Of a stretch of 31,831 bases of DNA, positions 7,526 to 16,393 are shown piece after piece. The DNA is from a virus. The notes under the pieces were generated by a model. It searched no databases, was not told the origin of the DNA, and saw nothing but the letters and a program-made list of their open reading frames with translations. Position 1 is the first letter of the stretch, and each line of letters starts with the position of its first letter. The DNA is taken from IMG/VR virus record IMGVR_UViG_3300023501_000029, positions 1-31,831 of that record; one strand, given 5' to 3'. A program made the position numbers and the translations under genes.

Positions 7526-7559
7526 GTGGAGGCCCCTGAGTCGGGTCAGGGGTCTCCAC
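7526..7559 (+). terminator. Strong hairpin after tail tube gene
   Basis: A 14-bp stem (7526-7539 with 7546-7559, one G-T pair) closes a six-base loop, starting 25 bp after the tube stop codon. Only a short GTTAAT follows, so it is a GC-rich hairpin without a good T-tract. It probably reduces read-through from the abundant tube mRNA into the chaperone and tape-measure genes, which are needed at lower levels. Confidence 0.65.
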
Positions 7560-7601
7560 GTTAATCAACCCGACATAACCTCCCCGAAAAGGAACTCCGA
7601 C

Positions 7602-8000
7602 ATGGACTTAAAAGACCTGACCCCTAATTTAGATGACGTTGTTGTTGAGATCAAGCATCCGACAACAGGAGATGTACTAAAGAATGATGATGACACGAAT
7701 ATGACAATTACTATTCTTGCGCCCCATTCTAAAGAGTACAAGAAGTTCCAACACGAACAGATCAGCAAGCGCCTGAAGAAGGCTCAGAAGAGCAAGTCTC
7801 AGGATGTTGACTACTCAGATATTGAAGAAGCTACGCTGGAGGTTCTAGCCAAGACAACTAAGGCTTGGGACATTACATATGGCGGGGAGAAGCCTAAGCT
7901 CACTGTCGCTAAAGCTAGAGAGCTCTACGAAGAGGTCTTCTGGATTAGGAACCAGATTGAGGAGGTAGTAACTGACTCTCTGGATTTTATGAAGGTCTGA
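7602..8000 (+). CDS. Tail assembly chaperone, short form (gpG-like)
   Basis: This 132-aa charged helical protein sits directly before the tape measure gene, where siphophages encode the gpG-like chaperone. It has an N-terminal beta part (DDVVVEIKHPTTGDVL), a Lys-rich helix (SKRLKKAQKSKSQ) and TTKAWDITYGGEKPKLTV. It would coat the tape measure during tail assembly and is absent from finished virions. The stop at 7998-8000 lies 25 bases after the frame used by the extension becomes open, so a fraction of ribosomes probably shift -1 to make a longer product. Confidence 0.7.
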   Translation: MDLKDLTPNLDDVVVEIKHPTTGDVLKNDDDTNMTITILAPHSKEYKKFQHEQISKRLKKAQKSKSQDVDYSDIEEATLEVLAKTTKAWDITYGGEKPKLTVAKARELYEEVFWIRNQIEEVVTDSLDFMKV

Positions 8001-8341
8001 TCTGTGAGCTTGTTGAGTGGTCTAATCACCAGTTTAAACTCAACAGGCCAGATCAGAACGGCACTACAGAACGAGAACATCTTGAACAAGTAGAGAGGCA
8101 GACTGGACGTAGAGTAGAAGCATTGGAACCCCCGACACCCTTTCCTGCGCTTATATCTCATGTCTGGTCTGCCTTTATTGCTTTAAGCTCTAGTAGAGGG
8201 TCAGGCTTTAGTGGCCCAGCACCAATAACCTTTGAGCAGATTAAAGCGTGGAAAGAACTTACGGAAGCATCTATTGAGCCTTGGGAGATTGAGGCTATCA
8301 AGAGAGTAGACCTAGAATATTTAAGGGTGGCAAATGGCTGA
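7976..8341 (+). CDS. Tail assembly chaperone -1 frameshift extension (gpGT-like)
   Basis: The frame at -1 relative to the short chaperone is open from 7976 to the stop at 8339-8341 and has no good start of its own near its beginning (only a TTG at 8123). It encodes sequence typical of chaperone C-terminal parts: LICELVEWSNHQFKLNRP, FPALISHVWSAFIALS, GFSGPAPITFEQIKAW and EPWEIEAIKRVD. The likely product is a fusion, about join(7602..7988, 7988..8341), made by slippage in the GATTTTATG stretch (7983-7991). That site is not a canonical slippery heptamer. The extension overlaps the tape measure start by eight bases. Confidence 0.7.
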   Translation, partial: LSGFYEGLICELVEWSNHQFKLNRPDQNGTTEREHLEQVERQTGRRVEALEPPTPFPALISHVWSAFIALSSSRGSGFSGPAPITFEQIKAWKELTEASIEPWEIEAIKRVDLEYLRVANG

Positions 8342-10790
8342 TATTAAGATCATAGTAGATTCCTCTGAAGTTGCCACCGCAACAAATAGGGTTGATCAGT
8401 TAGGCAATTCTGGCAAAGTAGCTAAGAAAGGCATTGATAAAGCTACAAGAGGTATGAACCAGTTCGGAGCTGTTGCTAAAAACGGCGGCAAGAAGATGAA
8501 TACCTTTAACATGCAGCTACAGCAAGGTGGCTACCAACTTCAGGATTTCGTGGTTCAGCTTCAAAGTGGTACGAGTTTCTTTACAGCATTTGGTCAACAG
8601 GGTTCTCAGTTTGCCGGGGTCTTTGGCCCCAAAGGCGCTGTCATTGGTGCTGTTATTGCTATCGGCTCCGCTGTAGGGGGGCTTTTAGTAAATTCTTTGA
8701 TGGGTGCATCTAAAGAGGTAGGTAACCTAACTGACGCTCTAACTAAATACAAGAGTCTGTCAGATAAAATTGCAGACTCAGATGGTTTGTCTAAAGAGTT
8801 TGGAAAATTAGTTGTAGAAGCAAGGTTAATAATAGAGGCACTTAAAGCTATAGAAGGCATTAGCATAAAGAAACAACTCGCTGAACTTGGTGGCATAGGA
8901 AAGGTTCTTGAGACCACCAGTAAGCAAATGACGATGGGTGGCTTCCTGAACCTCGTCCCCACTTTCCAAGAGATTACACACCTTTCAGCCAAGACGCTTA
9001 CTTCTGCACAGGATTTTCTTGGGTTGACTGAAGGCACAGTTGCAGAAATGGCAGTTTACGCTGGTGAGTATGCAAGGGCATTAATGGCTGTTCAATCGGC
9101 AGGTACACTTGAGGCTCAGGCTGAAGCCGCTGGCAAACTTAGTAAGTTCCTAAAAGAGCATGTAGAACTTCATGGAGAAGATACAAAGAACCTAGAGCAA
9201 ATAACTGAGTTACAAGAAGTTCTAATGAGCTTAATGGCAACAACGGCGGCAGAAACTAGAAATACCTCGGATTCCATGAAGCTGGTTTATGAATACTCTG
9301 AAAAAGATGAAGCCAAAAAAGATAAAATACTTAAGGCTGTACAGGCTATAAAGAAGAACTTAAATGACAGCCTTATAATAGAAACTAGAAGAATTGAGGT
9401 GGCTCAGGCTGGAGTCAATCTGGATGAGGTTAAAGCTAAACACGCAAGAGAAGACTACGAGCTAAAAAAGAAGAGCGAAGGCATATTAGGCAAAAACCTT
9501 AAGGAGGCTATGGCAGCTTATGACTTAGCGCAGAAAGTAATAAAGTCTGAAGCTGATAGGGCCGCTGCCAATAAGCAAAGAGGGGCAGAGGAAAAGAAGT
9601 TAGCAGTTGAGAACGCAGCCTACGAAAAGAAAGCTAAAGGGGATCAAATAGCAGCGATTAAAGCTGCTAAAGAAGCTAACGATTCTGCTGAAGAGCAAAT
9701 AAGGCTACAGAATCAAACCATAGCTTTAAAGCAGATAGAAGTAAAGTTTGGAAAAGAGACAGGTTACTACGTTAGGCAGACTGCAAGATTTGAGCGGGAG
9801 AACTTAGCACTTAAACTTGAGCAAGCTGGTGTAGATGAAGTTCACATAAAGTCTTTACTTGAAGGCAATATGGTTATCGAAGAAGCTAACAGGCTGCTTA
9901 GAGAGCAAGGTGAGATTACTTACAGAATAATGGAGAACAGTGCAGCAGCAACAGCTATGCGTAAGTACGCTGGGCGTAGCACTGTTGGAACCCCACCAAA
10001 AGATCCTACAGGAACTACAACACCGTTTGGTAAGTCTCAAGCAGAGATAGACGCAGAAACTATAGCATCCTTCCAAAAGCAACTTGACTTAGAAGATGCA
10101 CTCTTTGGAAAGACCGAAGCTAGGCAAAAGGTTCTTCAAGCACTTGGGGTAGACCTTGCAGCTAAAGCACCTAAAGATGCCGCCCGAATGGAAGCTCAGA
10201 TCACCAAGACCAATGAGCTAATTGCTGTTGAGCAAAGACGACAGGCGTTAGTAGATTCAATAACTGGCTCAATAGAAGATGGCTTTATGGCTATGTCTGA
10301 CGGTACTAAGTCCGTAAGTGACGCCTTCAGGAATATGGCTGCTGAGATTGTCAGAGAACTCTACAAGGTTTACGTCATGCAAGTGGCTATTAAAGCACTT
10401 AAGTTGGCTATGGGTATTCCTTTCGCTGACGGTGGTGTCATTAGTGGTGGATCTGAAGTTAAAGCCTACGCTGATGGTGGTATAGTCGGTGGACCTACGA
10501 CATTCCCTATGGCTGGCGGTAAGACTGGTCTCATGGGAGAAGCTGGCCCTGAAGCTATCATGCCACTTAAGAGAGGTGCTAACGGTAAGCTAGGTGTCCA
10601 AGCTGAAGGTGGCAGTGGTGACATATACGTTACCAACAACTACAGTATCTCAGCAAATACATCTGAGGATACTAAGCGCCTTGTTACTCAGACCATTCAA
10701 CAGGCTCAACCAGCTTTAACTCAAGCTGCTAAAGCATCAATAATGAATGATCGTCGTCGTGGTGGTCAAATGAAGTCAGTCTTCGGTTAA
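8334..10790 (+). CDS. Tail tape measure protein
   Basis: This is the second-longest protein in the window (818 aa) and lies directly after the chaperone pair. The N-terminal part has a Gly/Ala-rich hydrophobic stretch (about residues 101-124) of the kind that may enter the membrane during DNA ejection. The middle (about 330-560) is rich in Lys, Glu, Ala and Gln and should be coiled coil. The C-terminus has the common tape-measure pattern FADGGVISGG, then GLMGEAGPEAIMPLKRG and VTNNYSISA. It sets tail length; at roughly 1.5 angstroms per residue, a tail near 120 nm would be expected. Confidence 0.85.
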   Translation: MADIKIIVDSSEVATATNRVDQLGNSGKVAKKGIDKATRGMNQFGAVAKNGGKKMNTFNMQLQQGGYQLQDFVVQLQSGTSFFTAFGQQGSQFAGVFGPKGAVIGAVIAIGSAVGGLLVNSLMGASKEVGNLTDALTKYKSLSDKIADSDGLSKEFGKLVVEARLIIEALKAIEGISIKKQLAELGGIGKVLETTSKQMTMGGFLNLVPTFQEITHLSAKTLTSAQDFLGLTEGTVAEMAVYAGEYARALMAVQSAGTLEAQAEAAGKLSKFLKEHVELHGEDTKNLEQITELQEVLMSLMATTAAETRNTSDSMKLVYEYSEKDEAKKDKILKAVQAIKKNLNDSLIIETRRIEVAQAGVNLDEVKAKHAREDYELKKKSEGILGKNLKEAMAAYDLAQKVIKSEADRAAANKQRGAEEKKLAVENAAYEKKAKGDQIAAIKAAKEANDSAEEQIRLQNQTIALKQIEVKFGKETGYYVRQTARFERENLALKLEQAGVDEVHIKSLLEGNMVIEEANRLLREQGEITYRIMENSAAATAMRKYAGRSTVGTPPKDPTGTTTPFGKSQAEIDAETIASFQKQLDLEDALFGKTEARQKVLQALGVDLAAKAPKDAARMEAQITKTNELIAVEQRRQALVDSITGSIEDGFMAMSDGTKSVSDAFRNMAAEIVRELYKVYVMQVAIKALKLAMGIPFADGGVISGGSEVKAYADGGIVGGPTTFPMAGGKTGLMGEAGPEAIMPLKRGANGKLGVQAEGGSGDIYVTNNYSISANTSEDTKRLVTQTIQQAQPALTQAAKASIMNDRRRGGQMKSVFG

Positions 10791-10801
10791 AGGAATAATC
10801 A

Positions 10802-11389
10802 ATGGCAATCACCTATCCACTAGCGACACCAACATCTATCGGGATTGAGAGCATTGAGCTTAGGGCTGTTAATGCTGTAGCTGTCTCTCAGTCTCCTTTT
10901 ACATATAAGCAGCAGACTATCTCACATGGTGGGCAGAAGTGGGAAGCATCAGTTAGTATTCCCTCGGTACATCGTGATAAGGCTGCACAGTGGAAAGCTA
11001 TGCTAGTTGGACTTAAGGGTCAAACTGGTACGTTCCTCTTAGGTGATCCTGACTATGCTACACCACAGGGTACTGTTAGTTCGTGTGTACTTACGGGTAC
11101 TGCTGGTTCTGACTCAGCTACTGTCGTTATGACTGGCACACTACTAGCGGGTGACTACATTCAGCTTGGGTCAGGTTCATCAGCTAAACTACATCAGGTA
11201 CTCTTAGATCAAAGTGGTGATGGTAGCCTAGAGTTATGGCCTTCACTTAGGTCTGACTACACAAGCTCTACTGTAACCTTTAATTCCCCTAAGGGTGTCT
11301 TCAGGCTCTCAACTAATGTGACCTCATGGTCGATAAACAATGCGTCAACATATGGCATCTCGTTTGAAGCTGTCGAAGCTGTGATATAA
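10802..11389 (+). CDS. Distal minor tail protein
   Basis: This 195-aa protein lies directly after the tape measure, where the distal tail protein is expected. The segment WEASVSIPSVHRDKAAQWKAMLVGLKGQTGTFLLGDPDY is a recognisable pattern of marine siphophage minor tail proteins. The C-terminal part is beta-rich (VFRLSTNVTSWSINN). It probably forms part of the ring linking tube to tip. An AAGGAATAATCA precedes the ATG. Confidence 0.6.
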   Translation: MAITYPLATPTSIGIESIELRAVNAVAVSQSPFTYKQQTISHGGQKWEASVSIPSVHRDKAAQWKAMLVGLKGQTGTFLLGDPDYATPQGTVSSCVLTGTAGSDSATVVMTGTLLAGDYIQLGSGSSAKLHQVLLDQSGDGSLELWPSLRSDYTSSTVTFNSPKGVFRLSTNVTSWSINNASTYGISFEAVEAVI

Positions 11390-11398
11390 GGAAGTACA

Positions 11399-11959
11399 AT
11401 GTCAAGAGTCCTGACACCTCAAACAATAACCGACATTTCTGCTGATACAGTCTACCCGTTCTTTGCCGTTGAGCTATTGTTTGATGGGCTTAACGTATTA
11501 CGCATGTGGACTGGGCAAGGAACTTTAACTTTGCCTGATGGAACTGAGTGGGTAGGTTTGGGTAATCTACTTAATATATCCTCCGTTGAAGAAACCTCAG
11601 AGATGGCTGTTAAAGGAGCAAGTATTACTCTAAGTGGTGTGCCATCTAATACGTTGTCTTTAGCACTCAATCAACAATACCAAGGCCGTGTGTGTAACAT
11701 ATACTTTGGAACTGGGGTTACGACATCCTTAAATCAAATATTCTCGGGTTACATGGATCAGATGAATATTGAAGAGGGTGCTGAGACATCTACCATTGAG
11801 CTTATGGTGGAGAACAAACTGATTGACTTGGAGAGGGCTAGAGTTGCTAGGTTCACCTCTGGTTATCAGAAGTCAGTTTACCCCGGTGACCTTGGGCTAG
11901 ACTTCATTGAAGACCTACAAGATAAGAAAATACCGTGGGGTAGAGCCTCTAATGGTTGA
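11399..11959 (+). CDS. Minor tail / hub-like protein
   Basis: This 186-aa beta-rich protein has a C-terminal motif familiar from tail-hub proteins next to J-type proteins: RARVARFTSGYQKSVYPGDLGLDFIEDLQDKKIPWGR, where YPGD..L.FI..LQDK.I.WG is the conserved part. The N-terminus (FFAVELLFDGLNVLRMWTGQGTLTL) is also typical. It most likely sits at the tail tip between distal protein and J. Its 3' end overlaps the GNAT gene start by eight bases, placing an enzyme gene between it and J. Confidence 0.6.
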   Translation: MSRVLTPQTITDISADTVYPFFAVELLFDGLNVLRMWTGQGTLTLPDGTEWVGLGNLLNISSVEETSEMAVKGASITLSGVPSNTLSLALNQQYQGRVCNIYFGTGVTTSLNQIFSGYMDQMNIEEGAETSTIELMVENKLIDLERARVARFTSGYQKSVYPGDLGLDFIEDLQDKKIPWGRASNG

Positions 11960-12395
11960 TTATAGACAAGAGTTCTTAAGTCAATCTGAAGATGAAGTAA
12001 CACCACTAGCTATATTAGAGTGGGAAGAATCTGGACACCCAACACAGGAACTCCACATAGATTGGGACTCATACAACAGACTAGAGGATGCGGGACAACT
12101 TAAGTTCTTTACCGCTAGAAAAGATGAACTGTTGATTGGGTACTTTGTAGTTATTGTTGTGTCACCTTTGACAACTAAACATGAACTGATGGGTGTCTAC
12201 GATGCAGTATATGTCCACAAGGACTACAGAAAGTCTACAGTTGGTAAACGGCTATTTAAATTTGTAGAAACCTGCATGAAAGAAGATGGCATATATAGAG
12301 TGCTGGCGTCTTCATCTGCAAAAAGCCCCATAGGAAACTTTCTTACTCGCATGGGATACCATGAGGTAGAAACTAAGTACGAGAAGGTATTATAA
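11952..12395 (+). CDS. GNAT-family N-acetyltransferase
   Basis: The ATG at 11952 (147 aa) is preferred over an upstream one at 11907, which would run deeper into the hub gene. The protein has GNAT hallmarks: LLIGYFVVIVV (strand), a VYDAVYVHKDYRKSTVGKRLFKFVE segment that fits motif A and its acetyl-CoA-binding loop (Q/RxxGxG/A, here RKSTVGKR), and SSAKSPIGNFLTRMGYHEVETKYEKVL at the end. These enzymes transfer acetyl groups to amines, and the substrate is unknown. It sits inside the tail-tip gene block, directly before J (stop to start spacing one base). Its role could be virion protein modification or host-directed. Confidence 0.75.
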   Translation: MVDYRQEFLSQSEDEVTPLAILEWEESGHPTQELHIDWDSYNRLEDAGQLKFFTARKDELLIGYFVVIVVSPLTTKHELMGVYDAVYVHKDYRKSTVGKRLFKFVETCMKEDGIYRVLASSSAKSPIGNFLTRMGYHEVETKYEKVL

Positions 12396-12396
12396 T

Positions 12397-14916
12397 ATGG
12401 TTGTCTTTACTGCTATTGGTGCAGGTATTATTGCCTCATCGTTTGGGGTTGCAATAGGTCTTACTGTTGCCTCAAGTGCCTTTCTTGTAGGTCTTGTAAC
12501 TACTGTAGTCCTTGGTGCAGCCATGAGAGCACTGATGCCTAAGCCTTCCTTTGGTGGTTCTAACCGTGGCTATCAAACTACAGCTATTGGCACAGCACTA
12601 GACCACCAGATCATCTATGGTAAGATGCGTGTTGGTGGCGCTCGTATATACGATGAAGCTACAGGTACAAACAATAAGTATCTACACCGTATTATTGCTG
12701 TCGCTGGACATGAGATACAAGACTTTGATGAAATCTATATTAACGATGAGATTGTCACACTAGATGGTAGTGGTAACGTAACCTCCCCAAGTAAGTACAA
12801 TGGTAAGATTCGCATCTTACTACACCTTGGTGCCTCAGATCAGGCAGCAGACACCTTCCTAGTAAGTGAATCTGCACATTGGACAACACAACACAGGCTA
12901 CGTGGCATTGCTTATATGTACATACGCCTACAGTTTGATGCTGATGCTTTTCCTAACGGTATTCCTGAGATAACCAATGTCATTAGCGGTAAGAAGGTCT
13001 ATGACCCTCGTACATCCACTACAGCATGGTCAGATAACCCAGCTTTATGCTTGAGGGACTACCTTACATCTTCTTATGGCATAGCTGAAGAGACTGCTAA
13101 CATAGACGACACCCTAGTTATTGCTGCTGCTAACGTATGTGACCAGACTGACACAGATGCAGGTACAACACGTTATACTTGTAATGGGTCGTTTACTACA
13201 GCCTCTACTCCTTACGACATGATTAACTCTATACTTACCTCTATGGATGGTAGCTTGTGGTATGCTCAGGGTAGCTGGAGAATGAAACCAGCCTATTGGA
13301 CTGCACCTGTATTAGACCTTGACGAAGATGACCTTCGCTCTGGTATCAGCGTATCTACACGTCACTCTCGTAGGAATAACTTTAACACCGTTAAGGGTAC
13401 ATTCCGTGGTGAAGAGAGTAACTGGCAGACGACAGATTACCCAGAGGTAAATAGTGCAGCGTCTATTGCAGCGGATAACGGACAAGTCTCTGTAGCTGAT
13501 GTTGATCTACCATTTACAGATAACTCTATCGAAGCTAGACGTATCGCCAGAATTTCGCTGGAGAGTAACAGGCAACAGCTTACCATCAACGCAGCCTTTG
13601 GTCTTAAGACTTTGCAGTTGCAGGTTGGTGATAACATCAGGTTAACTAACACTAGGTTTGGTTGGACTAACAAAGAATTTCAAGTTATAGCTTGGAGTTT
13701 TGGTCTTACTGATGGCCTTGACTTACAGATCAACATGACCTTGAGAGAAACTGCTGAATCTGTATACGATGAAGTTGATGATGGTGTCGTTTACGAAAGA
13801 GATAACACAACACTCCTATCACCATTTGATGTTCCCTCAGTAGGTTTAGGGGCTACAACAAGAACTCAGGTTATTCGTGAGAAGCTGACTAACATCATCA
13901 CCCTCAATGTAACCTCTGGTGCGCCAGAGAGGGTCGACTACGTTGAAGCTGAGTTCAGGCTATCAACCAACACTGACTGGATTACTCTAGGTACAGGGCA
14001 GCTTGGTGATTTTGAGGCTATTGACCTAGAAGACGGTGACTATGACTTTAGAGCTAGGGCAATTAATACCTTTGGAATCAAGGGTGCTTGGTCTAATCTT
14101 GATGATATTAACGCTTCAGGTTTGCTTGCACCTCCCTCAGATGTCACAGGTTTTGTTGCTGAAGTAAATGGCTCTGTTATTACGCTCGACTGGAACCCAA
14201 CCCCTGACTTAGACCTTTCGTTTTATCGCATCAGATACTCACCTGATCTTTTAGATGCAACTTGGGCTAACGCAATAACTTATGTGGACAAGGTTCCAAG
14301 GCCAGCGTCTAGTGTATCTGTTCCCGCTAGGTCTGGAACTTACCTTGTTAGAGCTTATGATAAATCTGGTATTAGTTCTGAAAACTACACATCAGTAGTT
14401 GTCCCTGTAGCTAATATTGAGCCACTAACTAACAGCTTGACCCTAACAGACAGTACAGCGTTCACTGGGACTAAGACGAACACTGCTGTCGTTGGCGCTA
14501 AACTTCGCCTCAGTAGCTACTCATCGGCTCCATTGGAGGGTGAGTATCTTTTTAGCAACTATATTCAGACGACAGATAGTTCTGTCAAAAGGTGTCGTGT
14601 GTATGTAAGTGGCACTACAGAAAGACATGATAACTCTGCTGGGTTATTTGATGATGCCCCCGGCCTGTTCAATGATGCCCCCGGCCTGTTCGATGACTTG
14701 GGTGGTGATGCTCAGTTTGCTGACACAGATGTAATAACATACGTGTCTTTTACGCAAGATAACCCCGCTAGTTCCCCTACTTGGTCAGATTACACCCCGA
14801 TTAAAATTGCAGATATTAGTGCTAGAGCATTTAGGTTCAAAATAAAGCTGACCTCTACCTCTAACGATGTAACCCCGTCTATTTCTGCGCTAACTGCTTA
14901 TGTGGAGTATAACTAA
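12397..14916 (+). CDS. Tip attachment protein, J-like (host specificity)
   Basis: This 839-aa protein begins with a hydrophobic segment (about residues 1-45) followed by RALMPKP, the usual start of J-like central tail proteins in this phage group. The next domain has ALDHQIIYGKMRVGGARIY and AVAGHEIQDFDEIYINDE, then NPALCLRDYLTSSYGI, RYTCNGSFTT and ESNRQQLTINAAFGLKTLQLQVGD, all part of the J hub fold. A fibronectin-III-like region follows (about 490-670). The C-terminal part has a short tandem repeat around residue 750 and ends in a beta domain. It binds the host receptor or carries the fibre. Confidence 0.85.
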   Translation: MVVFTAIGAGIIASSFGVAIGLTVASSAFLVGLVTTVVLGAAMRALMPKPSFGGSNRGYQTTAIGTALDHQIIYGKMRVGGARIYDEATGTNNKYLHRIIAVAGHEIQDFDEIYINDEIVTLDGSGNVTSPSKYNGKIRILLHLGASDQAADTFLVSESAHWTTQHRLRGIAYMYIRLQFDADAFPNGIPEITNVISGKKVYDPRTSTTAWSDNPALCLRDYLTSSYGIAEETANIDDTLVIAAANVCDQTDTDAGTTRYTCNGSFTTASTPYDMINSILTSMDGSLWYAQGSWRMKPAYWTAPVLDLDEDDLRSGISVSTRHSRRNNFNTVKGTFRGEESNWQTTDYPEVNSAASIAADNGQVSVADVDLPFTDNSIEARRIARISLESNRQQLTINAAFGLKTLQLQVGDNIRLTNTRFGWTNKEFQVIAWSFGLTDGLDLQINMTLRETAESVYDEVDDGVVYERDNTTLLSPFDVPSVGLGATTRTQVIREKLTNIITLNVTSGAPERVDYVEAEFRLSTNTDWITLGTGQLGDFEAIDLEDGDYDFRARAINTFGIKGAWSNLDDINASGLLAPPSDVTGFVAEVNGSVITLDWNPTPDLDLSFYRIRYSPDLLDATWANAITYVDKVPRPASSVSVPARSGTYLVRAYDKSGISSENYTSVVVPVANIEPLTNSLTLTDSTAFTGTKTNTAVVGAKLRLSSYSSAPLEGEYLFSNYIQTTDSSVKRCRVYVSGTTERHDNSAGLFDDAPGLFNDAPGLFDDLGGDAQFADTDVITYVSFTQDNPASSPTWSDYTPIKIADISARAFRFKIKLTSTSNDVTPSISALTAYVEYN
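14644..14706 (+). repeat. 21-bp in-frame tandem repeat in J-like gene
   Basis: Three consecutive 21-bp units encode LFDDAPG, LFNDAPG and LFDDLGG. The first two units are nearly identical over their last 14 bases (ATGATGCCCCCGGC) and richer in GC than the surrounding sequence. The repeat keeps frame and may act as an acidic flexible or calcium-binding loop. Confidence 0.8.
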
Positions 14917-15540
14917 ATGTCTCAAAATGATCTGGTGATCTCAAACCAAACTTTTCCCCTGACCCGTTCGGATATTAACAGTGCGTTACAAGCACTGGGA
15001 AGCACTAACAGTGGGACTACTGAACCTGCTACAACTTATGCTAATATGTTTTGGTATGATACAACAACTCAAATCTTAAAGATCAGGTCTGAGGCTGACG
15101 ATGCTTGGTCTAGTATAGGGTATGTAGATCAGTCTTCTAACGAATTTAAGATACTAGATGATACGATTGTAGCTACAACTGCTGGTGTTACAGCAGGGTT
15201 ACTTGGGGATCAAGCGACAGCCACTTGGGAGACTGGCACAGGGACTACTGAGAGCCTTGTTTCGCCAGCTAAGGTTAAAGCCTCTATTCTAGCCAACGCG
15301 CCAGCGCAGTCCACCGCCCTTGGTGCTGTTGGGACTTATGCTTTCTTGAGGAACACCGGGGTAAACGTAGTGGAAGGTAGCTCTTATTCGGGATTTTTAT
15401 ACGGCGGTGTAACTCGCTCTGGTGGTAACAACATTTCGCCTACAACAGGTGCGACTGCCTCCGGAACTTGGAGAGCAATGGGTAACACCAACGGCGGCTT
15501 CTCTAATGATAAATTTACTGTATTCGTAAGGATTTCTTAA
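14917..15540 (+). CDS. Tail fibre-like protein
   Basis: This 207-aa protein starts one base after the J stop. The N-terminal pattern NDLVISNQTFPLTRSDINSALQAL, then TEPATTYANMFWYDTTTQILKIRSEADDAWSSIG, is common at the start of fibre and collar proteins in marine phages. The C-terminus (SGGNNISPTTGATASGTWRAMG, FVRIS) resembles the tip domains of tail fibres. It probably attaches to the tail tip and helps host recognition. The following gene looks like its assembly partner. Confidence 0.6.
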   Translation: MSQNDLVISNQTFPLTRSDINSALQALGSTNSGTTEPATTYANMFWYDTTTQILKIRSEADDAWSSIGYVDQSSNEFKILDDTIVATTAGVTAGLLGDQATATWETGTGTTESLVSPAKVKASILANAPAQSTALGAVGTYAFLRNTGVNVVEGSSYSGFLYGGVTRSGGNNISPTTGATASGTWRAMGNTNGGFSNDKFTVFVRIS

Positions 15541-15541
15541 A

Positions 15542-15955
15542 ATGATTATAACAATTACAGAAGTGCGTAACGCACAATCAATGAATGCTGCCAACACTAG
15601 CATCGACGTTGAGATTAACCATCCAGACTACGGATGGATACCCTACCTGCTGACTGACTATGACACAGACACAACCATCGACAACGATGAAGTCATGGCT
15701 CTAATTGGTACAGACTTCGCAGCCTATGTTGCGCCTACACAGGCTGAGTTGGACACAAAAGCGGCGGCGCAAGTTCGTGCAGATCGTGACCAACTGTTAC
15801 TTGAAGTCGATGCTGTTGTAAGTAATCCCCTTCGCTGGGCTGACATGGCGGCAGATAAGCAGGTCGAATGGGTTGACTATAGGGTTATGCTCCTTGATAT
15901 AACCGAGCAATCGGGTTTTCCCTATGATGTAACTTGGCCTACTACACCAGAATAA
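15542..15955 (+). CDS. Tail fibre assembly-like protein
   Basis: The 137-aa protein has an N-terminal beta segment (SIDVEINHPDYGWIPYLLT) and a C-terminal helical part, VRADRDQLLLEVD, then WVDYRVMLLDITEQSGFPYDVTWP. The RDxLL, YRxxLLDI and GFP pattern is that of fibre-assembly or DUF4376-type chaperone proteins encoded next to phage fibres. It starts one base after the fibre-like gene. The family match is by motif only. Confidence 0.55.
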   Translation: MIITITEVRNAQSMNAANTSIDVEINHPDYGWIPYLLTDYDTDTTIDNDEVMALIGTDFAAYVAPTQAELDTKAAAQVRADRDQLLLEVDAVVSNPLRWADMAADKQVEWVDYRVMLLDITEQSGFPYDVTWPTTPE

Positions 15956-15965
15956 GGAATAACTA

Positions 15966-16391
15966 ATGTCATACAAACTAGGAACACGTAGCCTACAGAG
16001 GCTCTCAGGTGTAAACCCTGACATGGTACAAGTTATGAAACGTGCCATTGAGATTAGCTCAAGGGACTTCACGATCATCGAAGGTATTCGATCTGAGGTT
16101 CGTCAACGTGAGTTGTTCAAATCTGGTAAGTCACAAACGATGAAGTCACGACACCTAACAGGGGATGCTATAGACTTAGTACCTTACCCTGTGTCGTGGG
16201 AATGGGAAGACTTTTATCCCGTAGCTGATGCAGTTATACAAGCGTGTAAGGATGAAGACATAGCCTTGCGCTGGGGTGGTAACTGGAGGGTAAAAGACCT
16301 ACGTGAATGGGAAGGAACATCAGAAGAACTTGTAGCAGCTTACGATGGTAAGTTCTACGATCTACCACACTTTGAAATACCAAGGAAATGA
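15966..16391 (+). CDS. Endolysin, M15 L-alanyl-D-glutamate peptidase-like
   Basis: This 141-aa protein has the M15 zinc-peptidase signature: SRHLTGDAIDL with zinc ligands His63 and Asp70, and a third His at about residue 135 in LPHFEIP. GIRSEVRQRELFKSGKSQT upstream is also typical of M15 phage endolysins, as is the WGGNW element. These enzymes cut the peptide stems of peptidoglycan. No signal peptide is visible, so release through a holin is needed; candidate holins follow. The stop overlaps the next start region (AAATGATT). Confidence 0.85.
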   Translation: MSYKLGTRSLQRLSGVNPDMVQVMKRAIEISSRDFTIIEGIRSEVRQRELFKSGKSQTMKSRHLTGDAIDLVPYPVSWEWEDFYPVADAVIQACKDEDIALRWGGNWRVKDLREWEGTSEELVAAYDGKFYDLPHFEIPRK

Positions 16392-16393
16392 TT

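Noticed and set aside
8606-9037. Antisense frame in the tape measure gene
   Set aside because: Shadow of the helical coding strand; no supporting signals.
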